Shown: one piece after another, positions 51,661 to 59,886 of the stretch
How the letters are laid out: the number at the start of each line of letters is the position of its first letter
How positions within the stretch are numbered: position 1 is the stretch's first letter
Assembly: GCA_959599915.1 (NCBI GenBank)
Contig: CAUGJE010000001.1
Coordinates: 62,001 to 126,000 of the forward strand
Direction of reading: 5' to 3'
DNA: 64,000 nucleotides
Origin: an uncultured Collinsella sp.
Lineage (GTDB): Bacteria; Actinomycetota; Coriobacteriia; Coriobacteriales; Coriobacteriaceae
Program-made: the position numbers and the translations under genes
The notes under the pieces: model-generated
What the model saw: the letters and a program-made list of their open reading frames with translations, nothing else
What the model was told of the DNA's origin: nothing
The model's database searches: none

Positions 51661-52185
51661 ATGTCGGACGATCTTCATCAAACTTCGTCAGGCAAGCGCC
51701 TGGACGTCATTAGCTGGGACGAGTTCTTTATGAGCGTGGCCATCGCCGCGCAGCGCCGCAGTAAGGACCCCAACACGCAGGTGGGCGCGTGCATCGCCAA
51801 CACCAACCACCGCATCCTTTCGGTGGGTTACAACGGTACGCCCTCGGCGCTCAACGACGACTTTTTCCCGTGGGGCACGAGCGATGACCCGCTGCAGGAC
51901 AAGCACAACTACGTGGTCCATGCCGAGGCCAACGCCGTGCTCAACTACCGTGGCTCGCTCAAGGACCTCGAGGGTTCCACGGTCTACGTCACGCTGTTCC
52001 CGTGCCACGACTGCGCCAAGATCCTGGCGCAGGTGGGCGTGGGCGAGGTCGTCTACCTGGACAATAAGTATGCCGACACCGATGACGGCCGTATCAGCCG
52101 CCGCATTCTCGACTCCTGCGGCATCAGCTACCGCCAGGTCATCGTCGATGTCCAGATTGGTACCGGGGGACAGGCTCGGCAGTAG
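51661..52185 (+). CDS. dCMP deaminase family protein
   Basis: A 174-residue zinc deaminase. VVHAEANAVLN holds the zinc His and proton-shuttle Glu, and LFPCHDCAKIL the two zinc Cys. WDEFFMSVAIAAQRRSKDPNTQVG is the usual opening of dCMP/ComE-type deaminases. It would make dUMP for thymidylate synthesis. ATG 51661 follows GGAGGTG; an in-frame ATG at 51625 has no ribosome site. TACAAT at 51621-51626 may be a -10. Confidence 0.9.
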   Translation: MSDDLHQTSSGKRLDVISWDEFFMSVAIAAQRRSKDPNTQVGACIANTNHRILSVGYNGTPSALNDDFFPWGTSDDPLQDKHNYVVHAEANAVLNYRGSLKDLEGSTVYVTLFPCHDCAKILAQVGVGEVVYLDNKYADTDDGRISRRILDSCGISYRQVIVDVQIGTGGQARQ

Positions 52186-52355
52186 CGCGTGCCAACGCCA
52201 GCTGGCGGCAAAACAGCCAAAAGAGCCCCGTCCCAAATTGACTGCTCGTGAAAGTCGTGTCCGCACGCATGGCTGGCGCCTAAGCGGGTACATGGCTGTA
52301 GTAACATAGCCCCTGTCCGCGGGCGTGCCCGCGTTATTGTGAGAAAGGAGCCCCT

Positions 52356-52634
52356 GTGGCTGTTAACGAAGAGCTGCTTAAGAAGGTTCTTGAAGAGATT
52401 CGCCCCAACCTGCAGGCCGACGGCGGCGATATGGAGTATGTGGGCGTTGACGACGAGGGCGTCGTCAAACTGGAGCTGCAGGGCGCCTGCGCCGGCTGCC
52501 CCATGAGCTCGCTGACCCTGTCCATGGGTATTGAGCGCATCCTGAAGGAGCATGTGCCCGGCGTTACCCGTGTTGAGCAGGTCAATGCTTCCGGCGAGAC
52601 CGACGACCTGTACGACGAGTACGCGCCGTTTTAA
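52356..52634 (+). CDS. NifU C-terminal domain protein (Fe-S scaffold)
   Basis: A 92-residue single-domain protein with GACAGCPMSS (CxxC, cluster-binding cysteines), LQADGGDMEYVGV and a C-terminal VEQV. It corresponds to the NfuA/NifU C-terminal domain that carries and delivers 4Fe-4S clusters. The GTG start has AAAGGAG 6 bases upstream. No other Fe-S assembly gene is adjacent; with several radical SAM and activase proteins in the window the cell needs such a carrier. Confidence 0.9.
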   Translation: MAVNEELLKKVLEEIRPNLQADGGDMEYVGVDDEGVVKLELQGACAGCPMSSLTLSMGIERILKEHVPGVTRVEQVNASGETDDLYDEYAPF

Positions 52635-52679
52635 GATGCGAAAGCTGCGGACGGCATACTCCGCATAGACGTTACGCCC

Positions 52680-52720
52680 AAATATGCGGCTGCGAGCGCA
52701 AGGCCCGCGGCCGCATTTGT
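52680..52720 (+). promoter_or_regulatory. Stem upstream of lgt
   Basis: AAATATGCGGC (52680-52690) pairs with GCCGCATTTGT (52710-52720), ending 23 bases before the lgt start. Terminator for the NifU gene or leader stem of lgt. Confidence 0.45.
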
Positions 52721-52743
52721 ATGTAGGGAGTAGGAGGGTCGAC

Positions 52744-53565
52744 ATGCTCAACGACTTCTACCATATGCTTGATCCTGTCGCGATCTCGGCGGGCCCCATC
52801 ACCATCTACTGGTACGGCCTGGCCTACGTGGTCGGCGCTCTGCTCACGGCGGTCGTCATGTACCGCACACAGCGTCGCTGGGGCTTTAACATCACGATTG
52901 ACGACCTGACGAGTGTCGTGGTCGGCGTGGTCTTTGGCCTTATCATTGGCGCCCGCCTGTTCTACGTCATCTTTTACGGCGACGGCTACTACTGGGCGCA
53001 TCCGCTCGAAATCTTTGCCACCAACGAAGGCGGCATGAGCTTCCATGGCGGCTTGGTGGGCGGCATTATCGGCGGCATCATCGTGTGCCGCATGTATAAG
53101 CTCGACGCCTGGACCATTGCCGACCTTGCCGTCATCGGCGCGCCGCTGGCCTTGTGCCTGGGCCGTTGTGCCAACTTTGTCAACGGTGAGCTGTGGGGCA
53201 AGCCGACCGATCTGCCCTGGGGCGTGGTCTTCGGTGGCACCGCGGGCGATATGCCGCGTCACCCCTCCCAGCTCTATGAGGCATTTCTTGAGGGCATCGT
53301 GCTCTTTTGCATTCTGCAGGTGCTCAGCCGCAAAAAGCCGCTACTGCCCCAAGGCACGTTTATGGGCGTGTTCGTGATGGGTTACGGCATCGTCCGCTTC
53401 CTCGTCGAGTTCGTGCGCGTGCCCGATGCCCAGCTTGGCTATCTGCTTGGTGGCGTCATCACGATGGGTCAGCTGCTGAGCCTGCCGCTCGTGATCGCCG
53501 GCCTGGCGCTCGTCATCTTTGCCCTCCGCCGCAACCGTCCCCAGCGCATCTACCTCGACGCCTAA
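52744..53565 (+). CDS. lgt: Phosphatidylglycerol-prolipoprotein diacylglyceryl transferase
   Basis: A 273-residue integral membrane enzyme that attaches diacylglycerol to the lipobox Cys of prolipoproteins. Seven hydrophobic segments are present. The conserved blocks are YGLAYVVGAL, MSFHGGLVGG, and the signature GRCANFVNGELWG with the essential Arg, Asn and Glu. HPSQLYEAFLEG supplies the other active-site residues. ATG 52744 follows GGAGGG. Its substrates include the binding lipoprotein at 29.1 kb. Confidence 0.95.
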   Translation: MLNDFYHMLDPVAISAGPITIYWYGLAYVVGALLTAVVMYRTQRRWGFNITIDDLTSVVVGVVFGLIIGARLFYVIFYGDGYYWAHPLEIFATNEGGMSFHGGLVGGIIGGIIVCRMYKLDAWTIADLAVIGAPLALCLGRCANFVNGELWGKPTDLPWGVVFGGTAGDMPRHPSQLYEAFLEGIVLFCILQVLSRKKPLLPQGTFMGVFVMGYGIVRFLVEFVRVPDAQLGYLLGGVITMGQLLSLPLVIAGLALVIFALRRNRPQRIYLDA

Positions 53566-53575
53566 CCACCACATA

Positions 53576-53608
53576 CCACCACAAAGGGGACAGGCACCTT
53601 TGTGGTGG
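53576..53608 (+). repeat. Dispersed hairpin element, class b, copy 2
   Basis: CCACCACAAAGG (53576-53587), core GGGACAGG overlapping the loop, CCTTTGTGGTGG (53597-53608): perfect 12-bp arms, 10 bases after the lgt stop. Confidence 0.9.
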
Positions 53609-53635
53609 TTTGCTGGGCAACGATGACAGAACCGT

Positions 53636-53690
53636 AACGTTTCCCCAGATAAAACCTGCCAAAATAAACCTGTCCCTTTTTGGCAGGTTT
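53636..53690 (-). repeat. Dispersed hairpin element, class a, copy 5
   Basis: Minus orientation: tail complement AACGTTTCCCCAGATAAAA, AACCTGCCAAAA, CCTGTCCC, TTTTTGGCAGGTTT. Immediately next to the class b element and 20 bases before the next gene. Confidence 0.9.
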
Positions 53691-53710
53691 CTAGAAAGGC
53701 TCTTTGGACT

Positions 53711-55894
53711 GTGAAGGATTCCGACCTCTCCACAACGGCTGCGCGCGACGCTGCCCGCATCGTCTGGTTTAAGCGCTACCCCGCCAAGCAGACGCTCATC
53801 GCATTTTTGCTCGCGCTTTTGGCGACCACGGCGTTTTCCATCGATCCTGCCCCGGTGTCGAGCAACGCAGTCTTGGCGATTGACCCCAAAGCCTCGGGCA
53901 TGCTGTACGTGTGCTACGAGGTGCTCCTCTCGTTTGCCGGCCATACCGACGCGGTCATGCTGCTTGCACTTGCCTGCCTGCTCACCTTGCCGTTTCGCTA
54001 CGTGTTCTTTGGCCGTGGCGACGCCTGGCGTCCATCGATCATTCTGCCGTCGTTGTTCTTCGCCATCTGCATGGTGTTTGGCCGCAGCTACGATCTCACC
54101 GACTCGGCCGAGATTGTCCTTGGCGACAAAGCCCGCATCATCTGCGCCTGGATTGGTGGTGCGGGCTGGATGCTCCTAGCGATCGTGGCTTTCTATCTGG
54201 CTTTTGAGTGCCTGGATTGGCTGAGCTCCCGGCGCATTCCGTTTTCGGAGGCGCACTTTGGCCGCGTATGGCGTGTGACTCACGCCGTGCTCTCGGTCCA
54301 TCCCTTTGCCGGGCCCTTCCTGGTGCTTATGATCGCCTGGGCGCCCACGCTCATCGCTTCGCTGCCCGGCCTTTTTATGGGAGATACGGGTGCGCAGATT
54401 CGCCAGTGGTTCAACTACCCCAACGGCACGAGCGACTACCTGCGTCTGCTCAATCCCAATGTGTTGCTCAACGGACATCACCCCGTGGTGCACACGGCCA
54501 TTATCGGCTCGTGCGTTCAGCTGGGGCTTTCGCTGTTCAACAGCGCTAACGCGGGTCTTGCCATCTACACCTGCGCTCAATTTGTCATCACGGCTGCCTG
54601 CATGGCCTATTCCATTTCGTCGCTGCGCAAACTGGGCGTGAGTCTGCCGGTTCGCGGTGCAATCCTGCTGTTCTTTGCGTTTATGCCGATGTTCTCTAAC
54701 TACGCGGTGTTGCTCACCAAAGACGTGCTCTTTGCCGACGCGTTCTTGGTGCTGCTGGTACAGACCGTCAAGCTCGTGGCATGTGGCTTGCCCCGTCGTG
54801 ATGCCAATGTCGAGCGAGCGGGCGAGAAAACTTCCGTGCTCTTTGCGCGCCACGACTGGTTGCTGCTCGCTCTGGGCGCCATGGGCTCCACGTTTCTGCG
54901 CAACGGCGGCTTGGTGTTTCCCCTGGCGGCATGCGTAATCGCGGCGGCGTTTAGCGCATGGGACGCGCATGCGGCTCGTCGTGCAGCCAAGCAGGCTGGT
55001 GCTGCGCCTTCGGGCGCCATCCCACGTTTCCGCTGGGTGAGAGTTCTTGCTGTGCTTGCACTCTGCCTTGCCTCTAATATGTACTTCACCAAGGTGTTTA
55101 TGCCGGCGCACGACATTACGCCCGGTTCCAAGCGCGAAATCCTCTCGATTCCGTTCCAGCAGACGGCTCGTTTCGTCCAAAAGCACGACGGCCTCAACTC
55201 GGGCGTCAACCCTACGGTTAAGGAGGACGGCACCATCGTGGAGGCTCCTTGCGACGGTTCGGTGACCGACGAAGAGCGTGCCGTGATCGATCGCGTGCTC
55301 AAGTACGAGAACCTGGGCCGCCGCTACAACCCCGACAAGTCCGATGCCGTCAAGAACTGCTTTAACGAGTACGCCTCGCAGGAGGACATCAAGGCCTATT
55401 TTGAGGTGTGGGTCCAGATGTTCAAAAAGGATCCCGAGTGCTATATCTCGGCGCTCATCAATAACTATTACGGCTACTTTTATCCGAGCGCGCGCGATGC
55501 CTGGGTCTACAGCACGGCGCGTAGTGCCGAGATCATGGCGCGTCCCGACAACCTCAAGTACTTCGACTTCCATCCGGTCGATAGCAAGGTTGTGCGCTGG
55601 TGCGACCACCTGATCAACCTGTATCGCGTGGCGGTGCAGCGCATCCCGTTTATCTCGCTCACCATGAGCTCGGCCACCTATGTGTGGATCATGATCGCCG
55701 TGGTGGTCTACCTGCTGCGTCGTCATTCGTGGCGCGGGCTGGCCATTTGGGTGCCGCTGCTGGGCGTGCTCGCCGTGTGCCTGATTGGCCCGTGCAACGG
55801 CTCGACCTACATGCGCTACCTGTATCCGGTCATCGCTTGCATGCCCTTCGCCATCGGTGCCACCGTCACCCGTAGCGACTTCCTCTGGTCCTAA
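53711..55894 (+). CDS. Large multi-pass membrane protein (DUF6020-like)
   Basis: 727 residues with about twelve hydrophobic segments between residues 25-450 and near the C-terminus (650-725). A large external domain (about 470-640) contains the segment PFQQTARFVQKHDG and a Tyr-rich stretch (NNYYGYFYPSARDAWVYSTA). The topology resembles dolichyl-phosphate-mannose-type (GT-C fold) glycosyltransferases, and the sequence style matches DUF6020 proteins, but I see no certain catalytic residue. GLFMGDTGAQIRQWF (residues 220-235) may be the GT-C acidic loop. GTG start after GAAAGG. Function unknown. Confidence 0.75.
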   Translation: MKDSDLSTTAARDAARIVWFKRYPAKQTLIAFLLALLATTAFSIDPAPVSSNAVLAIDPKASGMLYVCYEVLLSFAGHTDAVMLLALACLLTLPFRYVFFGRGDAWRPSIILPSLFFAICMVFGRSYDLTDSAEIVLGDKARIICAWIGGAGWMLLAIVAFYLAFECLDWLSSRRIPFSEAHFGRVWRVTHAVLSVHPFAGPFLVLMIAWAPTLIASLPGLFMGDTGAQIRQWFNYPNGTSDYLRLLNPNVLLNGHHPVVHTAIIGSCVQLGLSLFNSANAGLAIYTCAQFVITAACMAYSISSLRKLGVSLPVRGAILLFFAFMPMFSNYAVLLTKDVLFADAFLVLLVQTVKLVACGLPRRDANVERAGEKTSVLFARHDWLLLALGAMGSTFLRNGGLVFPLAACVIAAAFSAWDAHAARRAAKQAGAAPSGAIPRFRWVRVLAVLALCLASNMYFTKVFMPAHDITPGSKREILSIPFQQTARFVQKHDGLNSGVNPTVKEDGTIVEAPCDGSVTDEERAVIDRVLKYENLGRRYNPDKSDAVKNCFNEYASQEDIKAYFEVWVQMFKKDPECYISALINNYYGYFYPSARDAWVYSTARSAEIMARPDNLKYFDFHPVDSKVVRWCDHLINLYRVAVQRIPFISLTMSSATYVWIMIAVVVYLLRRHSWRGLAIWVPLLGVLAVCLIGPCNGSTYMRYLYPVIACMPFAIGATVTRSDFLWS

Positions 55895-55895
55895 C

Positions 55896-55928
55896 TTGGT
55901 GCATTGGGGTCAGGTTGCTTTGCACCAA
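55896..55928 (+). repeat. Short hairpin, class d
   Basis: TTGGTGCA (55896-55903) and TGCACCAA (55921-55928) flank GGGGTCAGG, resembling the GGGACAGG core of classes a-c. It lies 1 base after the stop of the membrane-protein gene. Confidence 0.6.
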
Positions 55929-56059
55929 AGGGTGGCATCATCACGACGCCTTCATTTTGGGGTTTATCTCGCAGGCCAGTAGGTATATCATAACGACGTT
56001 TGTTTATATTGCCCGAGCATCTGCGCTGGGCTTTAGGTCGAAACCGATAGGAGACACGT

Positions 56060-56866
56060 ATGTCCGGACACTCTAAGTGGGCCACAACCAAGCATCGTAA
56101 GGGCGCGCAGGACGCCAAGCGTTCCGCCCTCTTCTCCAAGCTCAGCCGCAACATCACCGTTGCTGCCCGTCTCGGCGGTGACCCGCTGCCCGAGAACAAC
56201 GCCAGCCTCGCCGCTGCCGTTGCCAAGGCCAAGGCTCAGTCCATGCCTAAGGACAAGATCAAGTCCGCTATCGACAAGGCTTTTGGTTCGGGTGCCGATG
56301 CTGCCGTCTACGAGAACATCGTGTACGAGGGCTACGGTCCCGCCGGTGTCGCCGTCTACGTCGACTGCCTGACCGACAACCGCAACCGTACCGCCGCTGA
56401 TGTCCGTTCCGCCTTCTCCCACGCTGGTGGTAACCTGGGCACCTCCGGCTCCGTCGCCTTCCAGTTTGAGCGCAAGGGCCAGATCGTCGTCGCCAAGGAG
56501 ATCCTGGACGAGAACGCCAAGAAGGAGACCATGATCGCCAACGGTGCTGCCGGTGACGAGGATGAGTTCATGATGGCCATCGCCGAGGCCGGTGGCGAAG
56601 ACTACGAGGACGCCGGCGAGGAGTGGATCGTCTGGACTACTGCCAACGAGGTCATGGCTGTCTCCAAGGCGCTCGAGGAGCAGGGTGTCCAGGTCAAGGG
56701 CTCCGAGACCACCATGGTCCCGACCACCCCGACCGAGGTCTCCGGCGCCGACGCCAAGAAGGTTCAGCGCCTCATCGACCGTCTTGAGGAGCTCGACGAC
56801 GTCCAAGATGTTTACAGCACCATGGACATGACCGACGAGGTCATCGCTGCCCTCGAGGAGGAGTAG
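56060..56866 (+). CDS. yebC: YebC/PmpR family protein
   Basis: A 268-residue cytosolic protein with the invariant N-terminus MSGHSKWATTKHRKGAQDAKRSALFSKLSR and KAKAQSMPKDKI, then GPAGVAVYVDCLTDNRNRT, all typical of YebC (TACO1). Members act as translation factors that relieve ribosome stalling, some also as transcription regulators. It is about 20 residues longer than average. AGGAGACAC ribosome site. RuvC, its frequent neighbour, is not in the window. A terminator follows at 56936. Confidence 0.93.
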   Translation: MSGHSKWATTKHRKGAQDAKRSALFSKLSRNITVAARLGGDPLPENNASLAAAVAKAKAQSMPKDKIKSAIDKAFGSGADAAVYENIVYEGYGPAGVAVYVDCLTDNRNRTAADVRSAFSHAGGNLGTSGSVAFQFERKGQIVVAKEILDENAKKETMIANGAAGDEDEFMMAIAEAGGEDYEDAGEEWIVWTTANEVMAVSKALEEQGVQVKGSETTMVPTTPTEVSGADAKKVQRLIDRLEELDDVQDVYSTMDMTDEVIAALEEE

Positions 56867-56935
56867 CGCCCGCACGGGTTAAGCCGTGCATATCTGGGCA
56901 TAATGAAGCGAGCATGCAAGCCTCGTGGAATAGAT

Positions 56936-56978
56936 GAGCCGGATCCGCGTGCGTAGAGCACCGGACCCGGCTCTTTTA
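56936..56978 (+). terminator. Terminator after yebC
   Basis: GAGCCGGATCCG (56936-56947) pairs with CGGACCCGGCTC (56962-56973) with one mismatch, then TTTT. TATAAT at 56977-56982 overlaps its end and may be the -10 of the Asp23 operon. A smaller stem, GCACGG ... CCGTGC, lies at 56873-56890. Confidence 0.8.
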
Positions 56979-57032
56979 TAATGATGCGAACCGTTTTGCA
57001 TTTCGAGAGCCGAGATTTGAAGGGAGCGCCGC

Positions 57033-57578
57033 GTGCGCGTACTCAAACGAGCCCTAGCGATCGTGTATCTTGCCGCCACCATCGTGGCGCTGGGTACGCT
57101 TGTCTGCCAGTTTTGGGGGCCGTATACGTATCGCTTTATGCTGCTGATGCGCGACCCCATGCCGCGCATCGTCGTGACGGTGTGCGCCGGCGTCGTGGCG
57201 CTTGGCGTACTGCTGAGCTTTTTCCGCCTGATGTTCGCCCGTCGCGAGCCGTCCTGCGTGCATCCGGCGGGGGAGCGCAATATCGAGGTTACCCTTGCGG
57301 CGCTTTCTTCGTGCGCCAGGGCTGCTGCCGAGCGCGACGACCGCGTGATGGTCGAGCATGTCGAGGCCCGCGTCCAAGGCTCCGACGATTCGCACGTCCG
57401 ATTTAAGGTCGAGGCTATCGCGCTTGACGATAAGGACGTGGCATCTCTGGCTACTGCGATGCAGCAGCGTATCGAGGAGGCTTGCGACACCATGCTCGGC
57501 ACGCCGGGTACGACCACGCGCGTCCGTTTTTTGCCGTCCAAGACTACCGTCCAGACCGTGGAGGTTTCCGGTGAGTGA
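57033..57578 (+). CDS. AmaP-like membrane anchor protein
   Basis: A 181-residue protein with two N-terminal membrane helices (about residues 8-28 and 46-66) and a soluble C-terminal domain (about 80-181), the layout of AmaP, the membrane anchor of Asp23. GTG start after GGGAGCG. Its stop overlaps the start of the DUF2273 gene, and an Asp23 gene follows, so the assignment rests strongly on the gene order AmaP-DUF2273-Asp23. The operon responds to alkaline or cell-envelope stress in other Firmicutes. Confidence 0.8.
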   Translation: MRVLKRALAIVYLAATIVALGTLVCQFWGPYTYRFMLLMRDPMPRIVVTVCAGVVALGVLLSFFRLMFARREPSCVHPAGERNIEVTLAALSSCARAAAERDDRVMVEHVEARVQGSDDSHVRFKVEAIALDDKDVASLATAMQQRIEEACDTMLGTPGTTTRVRFLPSKTTVQTVEVSGE

Positions 57579-57948
57579 TACCAATCAAGATAAGACCGTC
57601 CGCACCCCGCGCCTGACCATCGATCAGAGCGCCGCGCCGGCAAGCGAGGTCGTCGATCCCAAGGTAGAGGGCACCGAGTCGCGTGACGCGGTCGTCGACG
57701 ACTTTGACGAGGCTATGGGTCTCATTAAGGGCACGGGGGCGGCTATCTGGAGCTATGCCGTTCGCCATCCCAACACCACGCTCGGCGCCGTCGCTGGCTT
57801 TATCCTCGCCGTGTTGGTGCTCACGCTCGGCCTGTGGGACACGCTCGTCATTGCATTCTTCGTGCTAATCGGCGCCGTAATTGGCCAAATTCGCGACGGC
57901 GAGAACGGGATCGTCAACTTCTTCGGCCGTCTGTTTAGCGGCCGCTAA
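57571..57948 (+). CDS. DUF2273 small integral membrane protein
   Basis: A 125-residue protein. A polar N-terminal 60 residues precede two hydrophobic segments (about 65-85 and 88-105), separated by LGLWDT, and IRDGENGIVNFFGRLF at the end. This is the DUF2273 pattern found in Asp23 operons. GTG 57571 lies within the end of the AmaP-like gene (8-base overlap) after GGAGG. The longer N-terminal part is unusual; most DUF2273 proteins are 60-80 residues. Confidence 0.82.
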   Translation: MSDTNQDKTVRTPRLTIDQSAAPASEVVDPKVEGTESRDAVVDDFDEAMGLIKGTGAAIWSYAVRHPNTTLGAVAGFILAVLVLTLGLWDTLVIAFFVLIGAVIGQIRDGENGIVNFFGRLFSGR

Positions 57949-57992
57949 TATGTATTCGACTGTCGCATCCGCGGCAGGCATAAGGAGGAACC

Positions 57993-58508
57993 ATGGCTTT
58001 TAATACGAAGGTCGATGTGGCCGATACCGAGCTCGAGGCAGACGAGACCGTCACCGCCGAGGCCGAGGACGTAACGCTCGAGGATGAGGCGCTCGTCGAG
58101 GCCGAGTCCGATGTGGATGAGGATGACGAGGAAGCGGACGAGTCCGAGGACTCGCTGACCTATTCCAACGGTGTGATCGAGAAGATCGTTGCCATGGCCA
58201 CCCGCGAGGTTCCGCACGTTCTTGGCATGAAGGGTAACCTCATGCACTTTGTGCAGGAGCAGTTTGGTGCCGAGAATCTGACCAAGGGCGTGACGGTCGA
58301 GGTTACCGATGACAATCGCGTGGTCGTCAACATCTCCGTCATCATCGAGTACGGCGCCTATGCGCCCGCGATCTTCGACGATGTCAAGGCACGTGTCACC
58401 GAGCGCCTTGCCGCGATGACTGGCCTTGAGGTGGCGGGCGTCAACCTGCGCATCGAGGATGTCATCACCCCCGAGGAGTACGAGCACCGCACCAGCCAGC
58501 ACGAATAA
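57993..58508 (+). CDS. Asp23/Gls24 family envelope stress protein
   Basis: A 171-residue cytosolic protein. Residues 1-55 are a very acidic low-complexity leader (Glu/Asp/Ala). Residues 60-165 are the Asp23 domain: YSNGVIEKIVAMATREVPHVLGM ... VTVEVTDDNRVVVNISVIIEYGA ... VAGVNLRIEDVI. Asp23 proteins coat the inner membrane through AmaP. GGAGGA ribosome site. The last gene of its operon, ended by a class a hairpin element and a terminator. Confidence 0.92.
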   Translation: MAFNTKVDVADTELEADETVTAEAEDVTLEDEALVEAESDVDEDDEEADESEDSLTYSNGVIEKIVAMATREVPHVLGMKGNLMHFVQEQFGAENLTKGVTVEVTDDNRVVVNISVIIEYGAYAPAIFDDVKARVTERLAAMTGLEVAGVNLRIEDVITPEEYEHRTSQHE

Positions 58509-58560
58509 CCTTCCAAAAGGGGACAGGTTTGTTTTGGCAGGTTTTATCTGCGAAAACGTT
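58507..58560 (+). repeat. Dispersed hairpin element, class a, copy 6
   Basis: AACCTTCCAAAA, GGGGACAGG, TTTTGGCAGGTT, tail TTTTATCTGCGAAAACGTT. The stop codon TAA of the Asp23 gene uses the first AA of the element. Confidence 0.88.
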
Positions 58561-58604
58561 AAACGGCCGACCGCGCAAGCAAAAGCGTGGCCGGCCGTTT
58601 CTGT
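58561..58604 (+). terminator. Terminator of the Asp23 operon
   Basis: AAACGGCCGACC pairs with GGCCGGCCGTTT with one mismatch, followed by CTGT. It directly abuts the class a element. Confidence 0.75.
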
Positions 58605-58714
58605 ACACTCCCGATGTAGTCATACCGCTCGTCTAACTAAGGGTTGCAATCCCCACGTTCCGCGTTACTCTAATGGGCGCAATGTTTCCAAATTGTTAAC
58701 GAGGGGTTGCCGTA

Positions 58715-59737
58715 ATGGCTGACGAGCACGAAACAGAAAGCAAGGCATGGGCGATTGAGGCCGCCGCGGCAGAGGCGGCATCGCGTGCTGCCGAGGAGAT
58801 GCATCGTCCTCCCGTGGTGCCGATGGAGCGCGTGGTTGATCGCACCGATATCGAGCGCGGCGAGCGTGCCGGCCAAAAGCGCAGCCAGGAGCCAGGCTTT
58901 CCACGCTTTTTTGCCGAGCTCAATTTGGGCCTGATCCTCACGGCCTTTGCCATCGTCGCGTTTAAAACCCCTAATCACTTTGCTTTTGGCGGCACCTCGG
59001 GCGTGTCGGTCATTCTGTCCACGCTGTTCCCGACCCTGCCCGTCGGCGTTTTTATGTGGATTATCAATGCGGTCCTGGTCGTTCTGGGCTTTATCTTTTT
59101 GGAGCGCAAGGCAATCCTGTGGAGCGTCTTCGCCTCGTTTGCGCTGTCCGCCTATGTTTCGCTGTTTGAGCTCTTTATTCCGACCGATGTCTCGATGACG
59201 GGCGATATGTGGCTCGACCTGTGCTTTGCCGTCATCTTGCCGGCGCTCGGCAGCGCTATTGTCTTTGACATCGGCGCCTCGACGGGTGGCACGGACATTC
59301 TTGCCATGATCCTCAAGCGCCGCACGACGCTCGAGATTGGCCGTGCCCTACTGCTGGTCGATATCGGCATCGTGACCATCGCGGCCTTTTTGTATGGCCC
59401 GCGTGTCGGTCTGTATTGCGTGCTCGGCCTGTTTGCCAAGACGCTTGTGGTCGACAAAGCCATTGAGAGCATTCACCTGCGCAAAGTCTGCACGGTCATT
59501 TGTTCCGAGCCCCTTAAGGTCGAGGAGTTTATCGTCAAGCATCTCAACCGCACGGCGACCATCAGCCGTGGCTACGGCGCCTTCTCGGGCAAGTGCGTGA
59601 CGGTGATCATGAGCGTCCTGAGCCGCCGCGAGGCCGTGCAGCTGCGCCGCTACGCGCGCGAGGTCGATCCCGGTGCCTTTATCACGATCGTCGACAGCTC
59701 CGAGATCGTCGGCAAGGGCTTCCGCGGAACGAATTAA
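58715..59737 (+). CDS. YitT family membrane protein
   Basis: 340 residues. An Ala/Glu-rich cytosolic N-terminus (1-70) precedes about six hydrophobic segments (75-245) with FGGTSGVSVILS and DIGASTGGTDILAMIL, the two DUF161 repeats. A soluble DUF2179 domain ends the protein (about 260-340, RTATISRGYGAFSGK ... ITIVDSSEIVGKGF). The family's transport or regulatory role is not established. The N-terminal extension is longer than in Bacillus YitT. Confidence 0.9.
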   Translation: MADEHETESKAWAIEAAAAEAASRAAEEMHRPPVVPMERVVDRTDIERGERAGQKRSQEPGFPRFFAELNLGLILTAFAIVAFKTPNHFAFGGTSGVSVILSTLFPTLPVGVFMWIINAVLVVLGFIFLERKAILWSVFASFALSAYVSLFELFIPTDVSMTGDMWLDLCFAVILPALGSAIVFDIGASTGGTDILAMILKRRTTLEIGRALLLVDIGIVTIAAFLYGPRVGLYCVLGLFAKTLVVDKAIESIHLRKVCTVICSEPLKVEEFIVKHLNRTATISRGYGAFSGKCVTVIMSVLSRREAVQLRRYAREVDPGAFITIVDSSEIVGKGFRGTN

Positions 59738-59886
59738 CGCGGGCGCGCTCGTCTAACAATCAAATAACGCCCTGCGCGTTGCAAAAACGTCATCTAGGAA
59801 AATTTGTCCTCACATTGGGTGATAATGATGACAAGCCATCGTTTGCGATCCGGGTGATTCGCTCTAGATACGAAGGGATGATTTCG

